A DNA stretch of 30,477 bases from Nemertoderma westbladi (Eukaryota > Xenacoelomorpha > Nemertodermatida > Nemertodermatidae), in contig JAUCBJ010002597.1 in assembly GCA_032718475.1 (NCBI GenBank), positions 1 to 30,477 of the forward strand, read 5' to 3'. Of this stretch, positions 19,798 to 29,634 are shown piece by piece. The stretch's first letter is position 1. Every line of letters begins with the position of its first letter. The notes beneath the pieces are model-generated. The model saw only the letters and a program-made list of their open reading frames with translations. It was not told the origin of the DNA and ran no database searches. The position numbers and the translations under genes were made by a program.

Positions 19798-21054
19798 TTA
19801 ATTTCTTCTAATTTTATGTCTCGATATTCTCCAAGCATTTGGTTCCTCGTATTTATTATAAAGCGGCTCCAATCTCATATTCTTTTTAGTTTTACTTAAT
19901 TTAGTAGGATCGTTGAACTTAAAGAAATTCGGCGCGAATTCAACCAGCCACTTGGGGTCGATGTGGGTAACTTCCCTCATGTATTCCTTGGTGGTGAGGA
20001 CAACCTCGTGGTAAACAACCCAGTCGGGTTGTCTATTAAACAAGGCGCTGGAGGGATGAATGTAGACGATCTGTTGGTCGACTAGAGTCCGGTAGCCTTC
20101 CTGGGGATCCTTCTTGGCCGCGTTCCTAAAGAATCCGCTGCAGATAACCTTCTGGACGCGGGCCACACTGCGACCGCACGAGACAACGTCCAGTTTGTGC
20201 CGATCCATGATGCCCAACAACTGTTTACGGACATCCTGCGAACGCTTCAACGTTCTCGACTGAACGAAATTCTCGTAACACCAAGGCGCCGAGAACTTAT
20301 TGAGTTTCCAGGAATTATAAACCGCAAGGAGAGTTAAGTGATCGCCTTCTGGTTGCTGAAACTTCGCTTTCTTTTGGTCCGCTAAAGTCGCGCGCTCTTT
20401 CGGTCTGTAAAAAACATTCTGCACGGAAAGCATGGAGACAACGGTTAGAATCTCATCGCTGCATCCCAGATGGACAGACATAATGAGCATTTTAGATAGA
20501 TTAGGATCGAGAGGGAACTCGGCCATTCTACGACCGATCCGGGTGAGTAATCCCTCGTCGTCTATCGCTCCCAACGCGTATAGATTCTCCATCGCCTGTA
20601 TCATGGCCTCCATCGGCGGGGGGTCCATGAACTGGAAGCCCATCAGGTCGTTGATCCCCATCGCCTTTAGGGAGAGGAGCGTGGACGCGAGGTTGGTGCG
20701 TTGTATCTCGGGGACCTGAGTCGCGAGCATCTCGTCTCGGTAGGCTCGCTCCGTGTACAGCCGGTAGCTCTTCCCGGGACCGGTTCGCCCCGCGCGGCCC
20801 GCGCGCTGCTTGGCCTGCGCCTGCGATATGGGGACGACGACCAGCGAGTCCATCCCGCTCTTGGAGTTGTAGACCTTCTGTTTGACGAACCCCGGGTCCA
20901 CCACGTAGTAGATACCGTCGATGGTGAGGGAGGTCTCCGCGATGTTCGTCGCTATCACGACTTTCCGAGTTCCGGGTGGCGCCGGTTCGAATATCCGAGT
21001 TTGCATCTCGGAAGGGAGCGCGGAGTAAACCGGAAGGATAATCAACTCTGGGAC
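19798..21054 (-). CDS. DHX8: DHX8 exon 4 (residues 773-1190 and stop)
   Basis: 1,257 bp including the stop. It begins [18 protein letters not shown], then motif [21 protein letters not shown], motif [14 protein letters not shown], the winged-helix/ratchet region ([15 protein letters not shown] ... [11 protein letters not shown] ... [11 protein letters not shown]) and the OB-fold-containing C-terminus ([51 protein letters not shown]). Confidence 0.95.
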   Translation of the reverse strand, partial: VPELIILPVYSALPSEMQTRIFEPAPPGTRKVVIATNIAETSLTIDGIYYVVDPGFVKQKVYNSKSGMDSLVVVPISQAQAKQRAGRAGRTGPGKSYRLYTERAYRDEMLATQVPEIQRTNLASTLLSLKAMGINDLMGFQFMDPPPMEAMIQAMENLYALGAIDDEGLLTRIGRRMAEFPLDPNLSKMLIMSVHLGCSDEILTVVSMLSVQNVFYRPKERATLADQKKAKFQQPEGDHLTLLAVYNSWKLNKFSAPWCYENFVQSRTLKRSQDVRKQLLGIMDRHKLDVVSCGRSVARVQKVICSGFFRNAAKKDPQEGYRTLVDQQIVYIHPSSALFNRQPDWVVYHEVVLTTKEYMREVTHIDPKWLVEFAPNFFKFNDPTKLSKTKKNMRLEPLYNKYEEPNAWRISRHKIRRN

Positions 21055-24000
21055 CTGGAATAATTTATAAATTATATATTATTATAATAATAATTAAGCA
21101 AATCAACTAATTGTTAAATAATATATTCAAAATTTAAATATTCATTTAACGTAACGGCACCAGTCTATATAATATAACCTTTTGATAAATTTTGTTAAAA
21201 TTTCGTGCAAAGTCGATCTGCTTTGTTTTCATTCCTATAAAAATAAAATGTGACAAGTTCCACCAATAATTTTACGCCTTTATTTATCAACAAAACGTTC
21301 ATCATTTAGTTATTATACTCTAATTTAGAAACATTCTGTTAAAAAAAGAGATGTCAGAAATGTATCGAAATGTAAGACGGCCGGGTACGGTAGGGTTGAG
21401 CACAGTGGCAGGGTGGTGGGTGGCTGCATATTATGGTATTGATTGACAGATGGGAGGCCATGAGGAGGTAAATTGCGGACATACAAGGTATCAGGTAGTA
21501 TTTCCAGGTCTATCTTTTCCCTTTGCCGCTAGCTGAAAGGTTATAGCGACAGACTTCCAATCCGAAGGTCAGCGGTTCGATCCCACCTGGACGTCTTTAC
21601 CGGGTTTAGAAAGCCGTGCCCAACAAAAAGTTATTATAATAAAATAAATGTATCTCTGACACGTAAGACAAATAAATGAATAGATATTGAACCGATTTAT
21701 ATCTAATACTCTACCTCGTGGCCTAAAGATTTTATACGATCGTATAGGATCTCGCAGGCGGTGTCGATCTCTTCCTGACCGGTGAGGAACACGAGAATAT
21801 CTCCCGGCGGCTCCGTTAGATGAATCTGCATAACGGTGATGAGCGACGCATCGAGGTAATCCGACTCGGGGTCCTTCGTGTAGAGAATCTCTACGGGGAA
21901 AGTTCGACCGGGGATCGTGAAGATGGGAGCCTCGTAGAAGTAGGAGGAGAACTTAACGGAGTCGAGAGTAGCGGAAGTTACGATGAGTTTCAGATCGGGA
22001 CGTCGTTTAATCGTCGCCTTTAGGAGTCCGAATAGAACGTCGGTGTGGATAGTGCGTTCGTGAGCCTCGTCCAGCATAATCACGGAGTAGGGCGATAGAT
22101 CCGGATCGATCAGACACTCTCGCAGCATCATCCCGTCCGTCATGTACTTAATCAGAGTGTCCGGGGAGGTAGAATCCTCGAACCGGATGGTGTATCCGAC
22201 CTCCTGACCCAACCGGCAGCCGAACTCTTCCGCCACTCGCTTCGCCACGCTTATAGCGGCCACCCGCCGCGGCTGCGTGCAGCCAATCTTGCCGCGACTC
22301 GTGTACCCGACCTCGGCGAGGTACTGCGTGATCTGGGTGGTCTTACCGGAGCCGGTTTCCCCGACAACGATCAGCAACTGGTTCTCGGCAACCGCTTTCA
22401 TCATCGGGCCCTGAAATCATAATTTGGAATATTTATTTGACATTTAAAGATAAATTAAAATTAATAAGCGTTTCAGAGAGATATGGAAACAGCAGACCAG
22501 CCAATTACGATAAAATACTGAAAAGTGAAAAAAAGGGAGTGTGGGTTGGGACTTGGGAGGAAACTTCATAATATAAAATAAACATAAAAAGCACACACCA
22601 CCTACATCCCCCTATATGTAGACTATACCCTATATCTATAAAGTTAAATAAGTAAAAAATGGCTCTGCTAAAAATGTTAAATTGGTAGAGAAAAAAGGTG
22701 AAAAATTGTTCGCCGACGCCCTCCCTGTGCGATAGAGTCGAATGTAAAGAAGACAATTATTATTAAGATCCTAATAATTGACATCGTATTACCGATCGAT
22801 TGAATACCAAGCCAGCGTGGTGTGGTTATATTTACATAATTTGACTGAATCTGTCAATTTCGTAATTTTTGTCAATTTTATACTCCAGATTTAGTCGTTA
22901 CTAACCACATTACAGGTATAGCTATACATTTAAACAAAATAATTTCACGGGAGACCCAATGTACATAGTATAAAGGAGTTCCTGAGAGTTTGGTTGAATA
23001 ATTGTGGTAAGAGGTTTACTTTGTAAAGGAAACATGTTTGTCTATAAATAATAAATTGATTAGACATAGACAGATGTGCGTTCATGAAAAAAAAAAAAAG
23101 GGGGGGGGGGGGGGGGATTTGATGCAAATTCTTACTCGGCGAAATAATATCTCGCCCAATGTTAAATTATCAGAGCTGAGCTACCCTCTACATCTAGAGG
23201 TTGTAGATGATTGGTGTTTGTATGGCAGAACAGAGATAACATTGGTAACATAGAGTACATTAGTAACTCCCAATGTAAATATCGTGTAACCGATTTAATA
23301 AACAAAGTATTAACTAGCCTTCAGCTTGTATATCGGCAGACTTTCCCGTTGTTCCAGAATAGACATAGAAGTCCGTTTCCCGTAGGTAACGTTCTTCCCC
23401 AGAGTTACCTTCTTCCACTCCGGTAACTCCGGCTGCACGATATCGATACCGCGTTGGTTCATGGCGATCTGTCGAGTTTCCGGTGTCGGCATCGGATCGC
23501 TCCACTCCGCACGGCGTTCGCCCCCTCCGCCCCCATCCCAGCCCCCTTCCCCCTCCCGTTCCACTCGGTGCTTCACCTCCCGTCGCTCCTTACTCAAGGC
23601 GCCCTGCATCATCGCGGCCTTAGCGAGCGAGCCGTCCGGGTTCTTTACGATCTTCACCGGCGACAGATCCACGTCTTTCCGTCCGTGGCCCTGGAGGAAC
23701 GGCGGGTCGTCCTCCTTCACTTCGATCTCGATATCCTCGTCGTCTTCGTCCTCGTCGTTGCCTAGGATACCGGTCTCCTCGTTGAACTCCGGGTAGTCGC
23801 TCTTATCGATACAGTTCGCCGCGATCATCTGTTTGATCTCCCAGCGCTCCGGGGACGAAACGCGGTTTACTTTCTTCTTGGGTTCGAAGACGTCCTCGGA
23901 GGCGACCGTCGGAATCCCGTGGAGGAAACCCCCGGATGCGACGGGACGGTCGGGATTCCGAGACGAGACCTGCGGGGGGTAAAATAATTGGAGATGAAAT

Positions 24001-25474
24001 ATAAGCGGGTTGGATCATTACAGCATTATATAGCGAAAGAAAAAATCCACCGAATTTACGGGTAAGACGCCCATCGAACATCCAATAGAATATTTTACGT
24101 TTAACTTTAAGTGTAATTACTAAAAATTAATGTCCGAAGTTCCACAAAATATATTACGTTAGAGCCTCAAGACTTCAATTACATATATAATACTTTATAA
24201 TTAGGGTTTGTGGTGTAAAATGGGTGGTTAACCAAACAATAATGTACCGGACCCTGCTGCCCTGCTTGCGTGTATTTAGGCAGAACTATTGAGTTAATTA
24301 GAGACATGGGGGGGTTAATTTAACCAAAACAATAAACTAAACACATTAGAACAGGTTGCAGCTTTATTTTTGAGAGTAATCAACAGTTATTTGTGTCGAA
24401 TTTCCCCTGGAGAGGGATGAATTTTTATTGCGTCCAGTTCCCCCCCCCCCCCCCCCCCCCTATCTGGTTAATTAATAAGTTTGGATTAAACTTCTTCCAT
24501 CTCACCTCGTCAATCTCTCCGCCCAACCGCAGACGGTTGCGTTCCGGGTTGAGATCCTTCCCGGAATCCTGATCCACCTCCTTCATACTCAAACTAATCC
24601 GCGTCCCCGTGAAGCTAAGGACTTTAACCCAAACCGCCTTGCGACGGGTGACAACGTCGTTCACGTCGCTTACTCTCCCCTTATTGGACAACTGGCTGAT
24701 ATGAACGAGACCTTCCGTCTTCCTCCGGAATCCCTCCAGTTCCACGAAGCAACCGAACTGCATTATACTCGCGACCCGACCTACGTAAATTTTCCCCACT
24801 TCTGGGTCCCCTTCCACCAAACCGTGTCTCTCCCTGGACTCCCACTGTCTGTCGTCGTCTCTGTGTTTACTATGTTTACTGTGTTTATGTTTACCGTGGT
24901 GTCTGTGGTGTTTATCACGCGATCGCGATCGACTTCTCCGCGACTTTTCCGTAGGGGTTCTAGAACGCTCTCGCGATCTATTGATCGCTAATTCTTTGCT
25001 CCTAGACCGACGAGTTCTTGGTTTATCACGTATTTTCGGATGGCAACCGCTTGGAGCTAGTGCCTCTAACTCCGCTAAGGCATTTTCTATAGATTTATCA
25101 TCATTGCTACTTTCTAATTTGTTGCTTATACAAACCGGTTTTGAATCCGGTAAACAAAATGCCGGAAAGGCTTTACGTTTCAATTCGTCATTGCAAAGTT
25201 TAGGATTATCAATTTCACTCTTGGGCTGCAGTTTGGGATGGAGACGTAATATGAGTCTATGTAGACTAGTCGTAAAAGATAATGGAAACTCTGCACCGTT
25301 GCTTTCAAGTAACTTTCTAAACCCTTCTAAGCTATTCGACTTTTCAGCAAGGTGAATAATAAATTCGGCAAGATTTTTATCATTTAAATTAAGATGGTTT
25401 TCAAGTTCAGTGCATATTTTCGAGACGAGAGATAAATATTCAAGCTTTTCTATATCATTATCCATATCGATCAT
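19798..25474 (-). CDS. DHX8: DHX8 / PRP22, DEAH-box spliceosomal RNA helicase (4 exons)
   Basis: The coding exons are 25474-24506, 23969-23319, 22410-21715 and 21054-19798. Joined, they give 1,190 residues, near the usual animal length (about 1,220). The protein is the nuclear ATPase that releases spliced mRNA from the spliceosome. Domains: a conserved N-terminal region ([15 protein letters not shown]), an Arg/Ser- and His/Lys-rich stretch (about 152-215), an S1 RNA-binding domain (about 225-300) and an acidic patch (about 394-411). Helicase motifs follow: GETGSGKT (557-564), [12 protein letters not shown] (654-657), SAT (686-688), TNIAETSLT (from 808) and [10 protein letters not shown] (855-864). 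The C-terminal domain ends [19 protein letters not shown]. Every junction preserves the frame and matches the family without gaps. The start is ATG at 25474; Met4 is an alternative. All helicase motifs are intact, so the gene is probably functional. The close paralogues DHX38 and DHX16 lack this S1 context. Confidence 0.97.
21055..21714 (-). other. DHX8 intron 3 (660 bp, GT-AG, phase 0)
   Basis: Donor GTAGAG, acceptor TTATTCCAG. It contains a tRNA-like SINE head on the opposite strand (21522-21600). Confidence 0.93.
21522..21600 (+). mobile_element. tRNA-like SINE head / tRNA pseudogene in DHX8 intron 3
   Basis: The plus strand has a full A-box match (TAGCTGAAAGG, 21530-21540) and B-box (GGTTCGATCCC, 21574-21584) at tRNA spacing. 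A D-stem can form (GCUG/UAGC) and there is a seven-base CTTCCAA anticodon loop. The anticodon and T stems have mismatches and no acceptor stem forms, so a working tRNA is unlikely. It is antisense to DHX8. It differs from the SINE family at 11723 and 26651. Its full extent is unclear, perhaps to about 21660. Confidence 0.65.
21715..22410 (-). CDS. DHX8: DHX8 exon 3 (residues 541-772, helicase RecA1 and start of RecA2)
   Basis: 696 bp, 232 codons. It carries motif [10 protein letters not shown], motif Ia CTQPRRVAA, the [10 protein letters not shown] block, motif II DEAH, motif III SAT, and [12 protein letters not shown] of the second RecA domain. The donor is CACGAG|GTAGAG. Codons are markedly GC-rich compared with the flanking introns. 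Confidence 0.95.
22411..23318 (-). other. DHX8 intron 2 (908 bp, GC-AG, phase 0)
   Basis: Acceptor ATGATTTCAG. It contains A13G17 on the plus strand at 23087-23116 (C17U13 in the transcript). No other gene is seen in it. Confidence 0.85.
23087..23116. repeat. A13G17 homopolymer pair in DHX8 intron 2
   Basis: Thirteen A immediately followed by seventeen G on the plus strand. It creates Lys- and Gly-rich spurious reading frames. Confidence 0.9.
23313..23319 (-). other. GC-type 5' splice site of DHX8 intron 2
   Basis: The exon/intron junction reads AAG|GCTAGT on the minus strand (GC at 23318-23317). Joining here to the acceptor TTCAG at 22411 gives [14 protein letters not shown], which matches the family's spacing residue for residue. 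The nearest GT (four bases on) would shift the frame. GC-AG introns are a known minority class spliced by the major spliceosome. Confidence 0.8.
23319..23969 (-). CDS. DHX8: DHX8 exon 2 (residues 324-540)
   Basis: 651 bp, 217 codons. It begins [14 protein letters not shown] and includes [12 protein letters not shown], the acidic [18 protein letters not shown] patch, [33 protein letters not shown], and [17 protein letters not shown] just before the helicase core. The insert [14 protein letters not shown] is lineage-specific low complexity. The exon ends AAG, followed by GC rather than GT. Confidence 0.92.
23970..24505 (-). other. DHX8 intron 1 (536 bp, GT-AG, phase 0)
   Basis: Donor GTGAGA and acceptor CCCCCCGCAG. 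It holds the C21 tract at 24440-24460, which is G21 in the transcript beginning about 45 nt after the donor. Confidence 0.9.
24440..24460. repeat. poly(C) tract, C21, in DHX8 intron 1
   Basis: 21 consecutive C on the plus strand, hence rG21 in the DHX8 pre-mRNA close to the 5' splice site. Confidence 0.9.
24506..25474 (-). CDS. DHX8: DHX8 exon 1 (residues 1-323)
   Basis: 969 bp, exactly 323 codons. It covers the N-terminal region, the RS-like stretch and the S1 domain ([19 protein letters not shown] ... [24 protein letters not shown]). The donor is GACGAG|GTGAGA (GT at 24505-24504). Beyond it the frame runs into a poly-Gly stretch encoded by the intronic G-run and stops, which confirms that the exon ends before it. 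Confidence 0.93.
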
Positions 25475-25963
25475 GTCTGAATTATCTGATTGCGATTACA
25501 TTAGTAATAAGTAATAACTGAATAAAGAGTTATAGACTCTGACAATACTGCAATAGGCCTAGTTGTTTACTTTTTTAGACAGCTAGGTGATAGGCCTATT
25601 CGCTGACCGCTGGCAGGCTGGACCGGTATCAGGGTATATCATTATCCTCCGTTGCCGTTCAGCCGTTTATCTGTATATGCTGTATCCTCCTGAAAGCCTG
25701 ATATCGCATTCAGCCACCTATATCTGCATATGGAATATTGACAAAAAGCGCGCCACACGGGCTGGGTCTGGTAAAACGAAAAGCGCACCAGCCATGACAT
25801 TCAATGCGCGCCAACCAGCCAACCATTCACCAACTGACCAAGAAATTTTGCAATTATTAGGTACGGTACTGCCTGAAAGTATTATATTGTAATAATTTAT
25901 GAGTTTGTACTGCAGCAGAAGACCTACTGACAGCAGCTGACAGTATTAAAATACTGTACAAAG
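25475..25963. other. 5' flank of DHX8
   Basis: Presumed promoter region; no TATA box or defined motif can be assigned. It shares the word AATACTGCAATA (near 25545) with the transketolase 5' flank. GCGCGCCA words occur at about 25749 and 25807 and again near 29895 and 29912. No other gene is seen. Confidence 0.4.
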
Positions 25964-26184
25964 GCGAGCGTAGCGAGCAAATAAATTTTGCAGAAATATT
26001 AAGATTAATACAGTATTAGCAGATCAGTCAGATAGTAGGTCATAGGTCAACCAACTGTTTTTAAAAACAGATGTCATTAAATTGCGAGCGTAGCTAGCAA
26101 GAAAATTTTAACATTTATATTAGGCCAACCAACTGGTTTTAAATACAGAATGTGATTATGGATTAAATTGAGAGCGTAGCGAGA
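25964..26184. repeat. diverged repeats with GCGAGCGTAGCGAGC motif
   Basis: Motif copies lie at 25964-25978, 26084-26098 and 26170-26184. The latter two are preceded by related CCAACCAACTG.TTTTAAA.ACAG segments (about 26048 and 26124), so this looks like a diverged tandem array with units of about 80-120 bp. Further copies occur at 8045-8062 and 29703-29719, the last just outside the right end of the large TIR element. Confidence 0.65.
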
Positions 26185-26251
26185 GAATGTGGTTAATAAA
26201 CAGATACAGTGACAGTAGCCAAATAGGGAATTTGAAATAATGGATATGAGT

Positions 26252-26298
26252 CAGTCGGTGATATAGGCGATTTTGGACTTATTCCAATTTTGGAACTT
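26252..26298 (+). repeat. left terminal inverted repeat of the 3.4-kb element
   Basis: 47 bp starting CAGTCGGTGATATAGGCG and ending TTTTGGAACTT. It differs from its partner only at positions 30-31. Confidence 0.9.
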
Positions 26299-26650
26299 TG
26301 TGCGAGGGTAGATTCCGAAATCGGAATACACTCCAAAATTGGACTTTTCTAAATTAAAAAAAAATGTTTTAAAGTCCTGCAAGTATATTTCCATCATAAA
26401 TTCTATCATTTTTCAATAAATATATGTTTTTTGTGCCAAATTCATTATTCCTACCATGCTTTTGCAGAAATGTATTCATACATTCCAAAATTGGACTTTG
26501 TTTGCAGAGATGCTATGGAGGATGACTGCTGTAACACTAACAAGTAGCCTAACAAGGTACAGGGGTCCGATCATAAGGCTATATGGGCATGACTAGAGCT
26601 GTACCCTGTACAGCACAGTTCTACGCTGGAAGCACAGCTGCAGCTAGACC

Positions 26651-26975
26651 CTAGACCAAGCTGCAGCTTGGTCTATTGGTGACATTCCTGGGCTTCCAAT
26701 TAGGAAGCCCTGTTTCGATCCCTAGATGGGGCACGCCAGCCTGGGCAGGGCACGGTATGGTGCACGGGGGCAGCACTGTTTGAGCACAGCTGCACAGTCT
26801 GACAGTGCTTTAAATGCTTCAGCCTAGACCATCCCTAGCTTTCATCCTTGTGAGTGGTCGATAAATGGGAACCAAGGCAACTTTGGAAAAGAAAATGGAA
26901 GAGGTTTTACTATAGAATATCATCCATGATCAGGCATTCCTTGGCTTAATGAGCCTAAAAAGATTATCCCATTCA
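26651..26975 (+). mobile_element. tRNA-derived SINE, copy 2
   Basis: Same family as 11723-11970. It starts CTAGACCAAGC and its head contains a perfect 22-bp palindrome (26653-26674). A-box-like TGGTCTATTGG and B-box TTTCGATCCC follow. The shared body words TTTAAATGCTTCAGCC and GTGGTCGATAAATGGGAACC and the end GAGCCTAAAAAGATTATCCC are all present. Relative to copy 1 it has an extra segment of about 40 bp around 26733-26770 and other small insertions. Confidence 0.85.
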
Positions 26976-27025
26976 ATCAGTCAATATCATGAATTGGGGT
27001 GTTAGCGATGATGGAAAATATATAG

Positions 27026-29177
27026 ACCTCTTAATCGTTTCAATATATTGTTTAGTGTCTCATGTGCTGCGCGAAGGCCTTTGAACCGTTTCAACAGATT
27101 GTTTCAGTATCTCACATACTGCGCGAACGCGGAGGTACCTTAAACGTTTCAACAGTTTGTTACACAATGTTGGAGTACGCCACGTGCTGCGCGAGGGTCT
27201 CTCAAACGTTTCAACATATTGTTACACAATGTTACAGTAAGCCACGTGCTGCGCGAAGGTCTCTTAAACATTTGAACAGCTTGTTATACAATGTTACAGT
27301 GCGCCACGTGCTGCGCGAAGGTCTCTCAAACGTTTCAACAGATTGTTTCAGTACCCCCATGTGCTGCACGAAGGTCTATTAAACGTTTCAACAGCTTGTT
27401 AACAATGTTACAGTGCGCCACGTGCTGCGCGAAAGTCTCTCAAACGTTTCAACAGCTTGTTACACAATGTTACAGTAAGCCACGTGCTGCGCGAAGGTCT
27501 CTTAAACATTTGAAAAGCTTGTTACACAATGTTGGAGTACGCCACGTGCTGCGCGAAGGTCTCTTAAACGTTTCAACAGCTTGTTACACAATGTTACAGT
27601 TCGCCACAAGCTGCGCAAAGGTCTCAAACGTTTCAACAGATTGTTTCAGTACCCCATGTGCTGCACGAAGGTCTCTTAAACATTTGAAAAGCTTGTTACA
27701 CAATGTTGGAGTACGCCACGTGCTGCGCGAAGGTCTCTTAAACGTTTCAACAGCTTGTTACACAATGTTACAGTAAGCCACGTGCTGCGCGAAGGTCTCT
27801 TAAACATTTCAACAGTTTGTTACACAATGTTGGAGCACGCCACGTGCTGCGCGAAGGTCTCTTAAACATTTGAACAGCTTGTCACACAATGTTACAGTGC
27901 GCCACGTGCTGCGCGAAGGTCTCTTAAACGTTTCAACAGCTTGTTACACAATGTTACAGTTCGCCACAAGCTGCGCAAAGGTCTCAAACGTTTCAACAGA
28001 TTGTTTCAGTACCCCATGTGCTGCACGAAGGTCTATTAAACGTTTGAACAGCTTGTTACACAATGTTACAGTGTGCCATGTGCTGCGCGAAGGTCTCTCA
28101 AACGTTTCAACAGATTGTTACACAATGTTACAGTGCGCCATGTGCTGCGCGAAGGTCTCTCAAACGTTTCAACAGATTGTTACACAATGTTACCCCAGTG
28201 CGCCACGTGCTGCGCGAAGGTCTCTCAAACGTTTCAACAGCTTGTTACACAATGTTACAGTAAGCCACGTGCTGCGTGAAGGTCTCTTAAACATTTGAAC
28301 AGCTTGTTACACAATGTTACAGTGCGCCAAGTGCTGCGCGAAGGTCTCTTAAACATTTGAACAGCTTGTTACACAATGTTACAGTGCGCCACGTGCTGCG
28401 CGAAGGTCTCTCAAACGTTTCAACAGCTTGTTCACAATGTTACAGCAAGCCACGTGCTCCGTGAAGGTCTCTTAAACGATTCAACAGCTTGTTACACAAT
28501 GTTACAGTTCTCCACATGCTGCGCGAAGGTCTCAAAGTTTTAACAGATTGTTTCAGTATTTCACATACTGCGCGAAGGTCTCTCAAACGTTTCATAAGAT
28601 GTTACACAATGTTACAGTATCGCCATGTGCTGCACGAAGGTCTCTTAAACGTTTCAACAGATTGTTTCAGTATCCAACATGCTGCACGAAGGTCTCTTAA
28701 ACGTTTCAATAGATTGTTACAGTGCCCCACATGCTGCGCGAAGGTCTCTCAAACGTTTCAACAGCTTGTTACAATGTTACAGCAAGCCACGTGCTCCGTG
28801 AAGGTCTCTTAAACGTTTCAACAGCTTGTTACACAATGTTACAGTTCTCCACATGCTGCGCGAAGGTCTCAAAAGTTTTAACAGATTGTTTCAGTATTTC
28901 ACATACTGCGCGAAGGTCTCTCAAACGTTTCATAAGATTGTTACACAATGTTACAGTATCGCATGTGCTGCATGAAGGTCTCTTAAACGTTTCAACAGAT
29001 TGTTTCAGTATCCAACATGCTGCACGAAGGTCTCTTAAACGTTTCAATAGATTGTTACAGTGCCCCACATGCTGCACGGAGGTCTCTTAAACGTTTCAAT
29101 GGATTTGTTTCAGTATCTCACATACTGTGTGAAGGACATGGAAGGTATCTTAATCATTTCAACAGATTGTTACAGTT
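27026..29177. repeat. satellite/minisatellite array, about 36 units of 50-62 bp
   Basis: The long unit (62 bp) has the form GCGCCACGTGCTGCGCGAAGG, TCTCTYAAACGTTTCAACAG, CTTGTTACACAATGTTACAGT. A shorter variant (about 50-53 bp) replaces the end with GATTGTTTCAGTAYCCC. By eye there are about 36 units; edge units are the most degenerate. About 15 units contain a perfect CACGTG. Blocks of several units repeat as higher-order units: the 27600-27674 pair recurs at 27960-28034, and 28443-28757 recurs at about 28780-29090. Open reading frames exist only because 62 is not a multiple of three and the unit has few stops. Confidence 0.95.
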
Positions 29178-29634
29178 CTAGTTTTTAAAATCTATTTACG
29201 TATGTCAGTACAGTATGTACATTGACAAAGTGAAACAAAATAGAGTAAATAAGATAAATTTCATTCAGAAAGACAACTGTGGACTTAAAGTGCTAAGTGC
29301 TGTTATGTGCTGTTCAATAGAAACAATACGCTACCCATTCTGCCATTGTCCTGCAGTGTACTGTACGTACAGTAGTATAGCAGTATAGTGCTGATGGAAA
29401 GACAAAATTGGACCTAAAGTCCAAAATTGGATGTGCAAAACTTTAAATGTCGGTTATCTTTGTGGTGCACCGTGAAATTTTCTCGTGCACGGTTAAAACT
29501 CTTATTTTGTAGTAAAGAACATGTAGGTTAAATTTCAGATCCCGTCTGAAAAAATTGTAGGCCGTGGAAAATTCACTGTAATTCATATCAAAATTAATTC
29601 CGATATTGGAATGGAAGTCCAATTTTGACTTAGC

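Noticed and set aside
21522-21600. Functional tRNA-Gly(UCC) gene
   Set aside because: Mismatches in the anticodon and T stems and no acceptor stem; better explained as a SINE head or pseudogene.
23310-23828. DHX8 exon 2 donor at the nearest GT (GCTA|GTTAAT)
   Set aside because: It would shift the frame into exon 3, whereas the GC donor restores exact family spacing.
27062-29090. Long overlapping reading frames (up to 161 codons) in the satellite, with Cys/Arg-rich repeats
   Set aside because: They arise from reading the tandem unit in rotating frames; all frames give similar repeats and the unit length varies. There is no sign of a conserved protein.
27026-29177. CRISPR-like array
   Set aside because: The units are contiguous tandem repeats without unique spacers, in a eukaryotic context.
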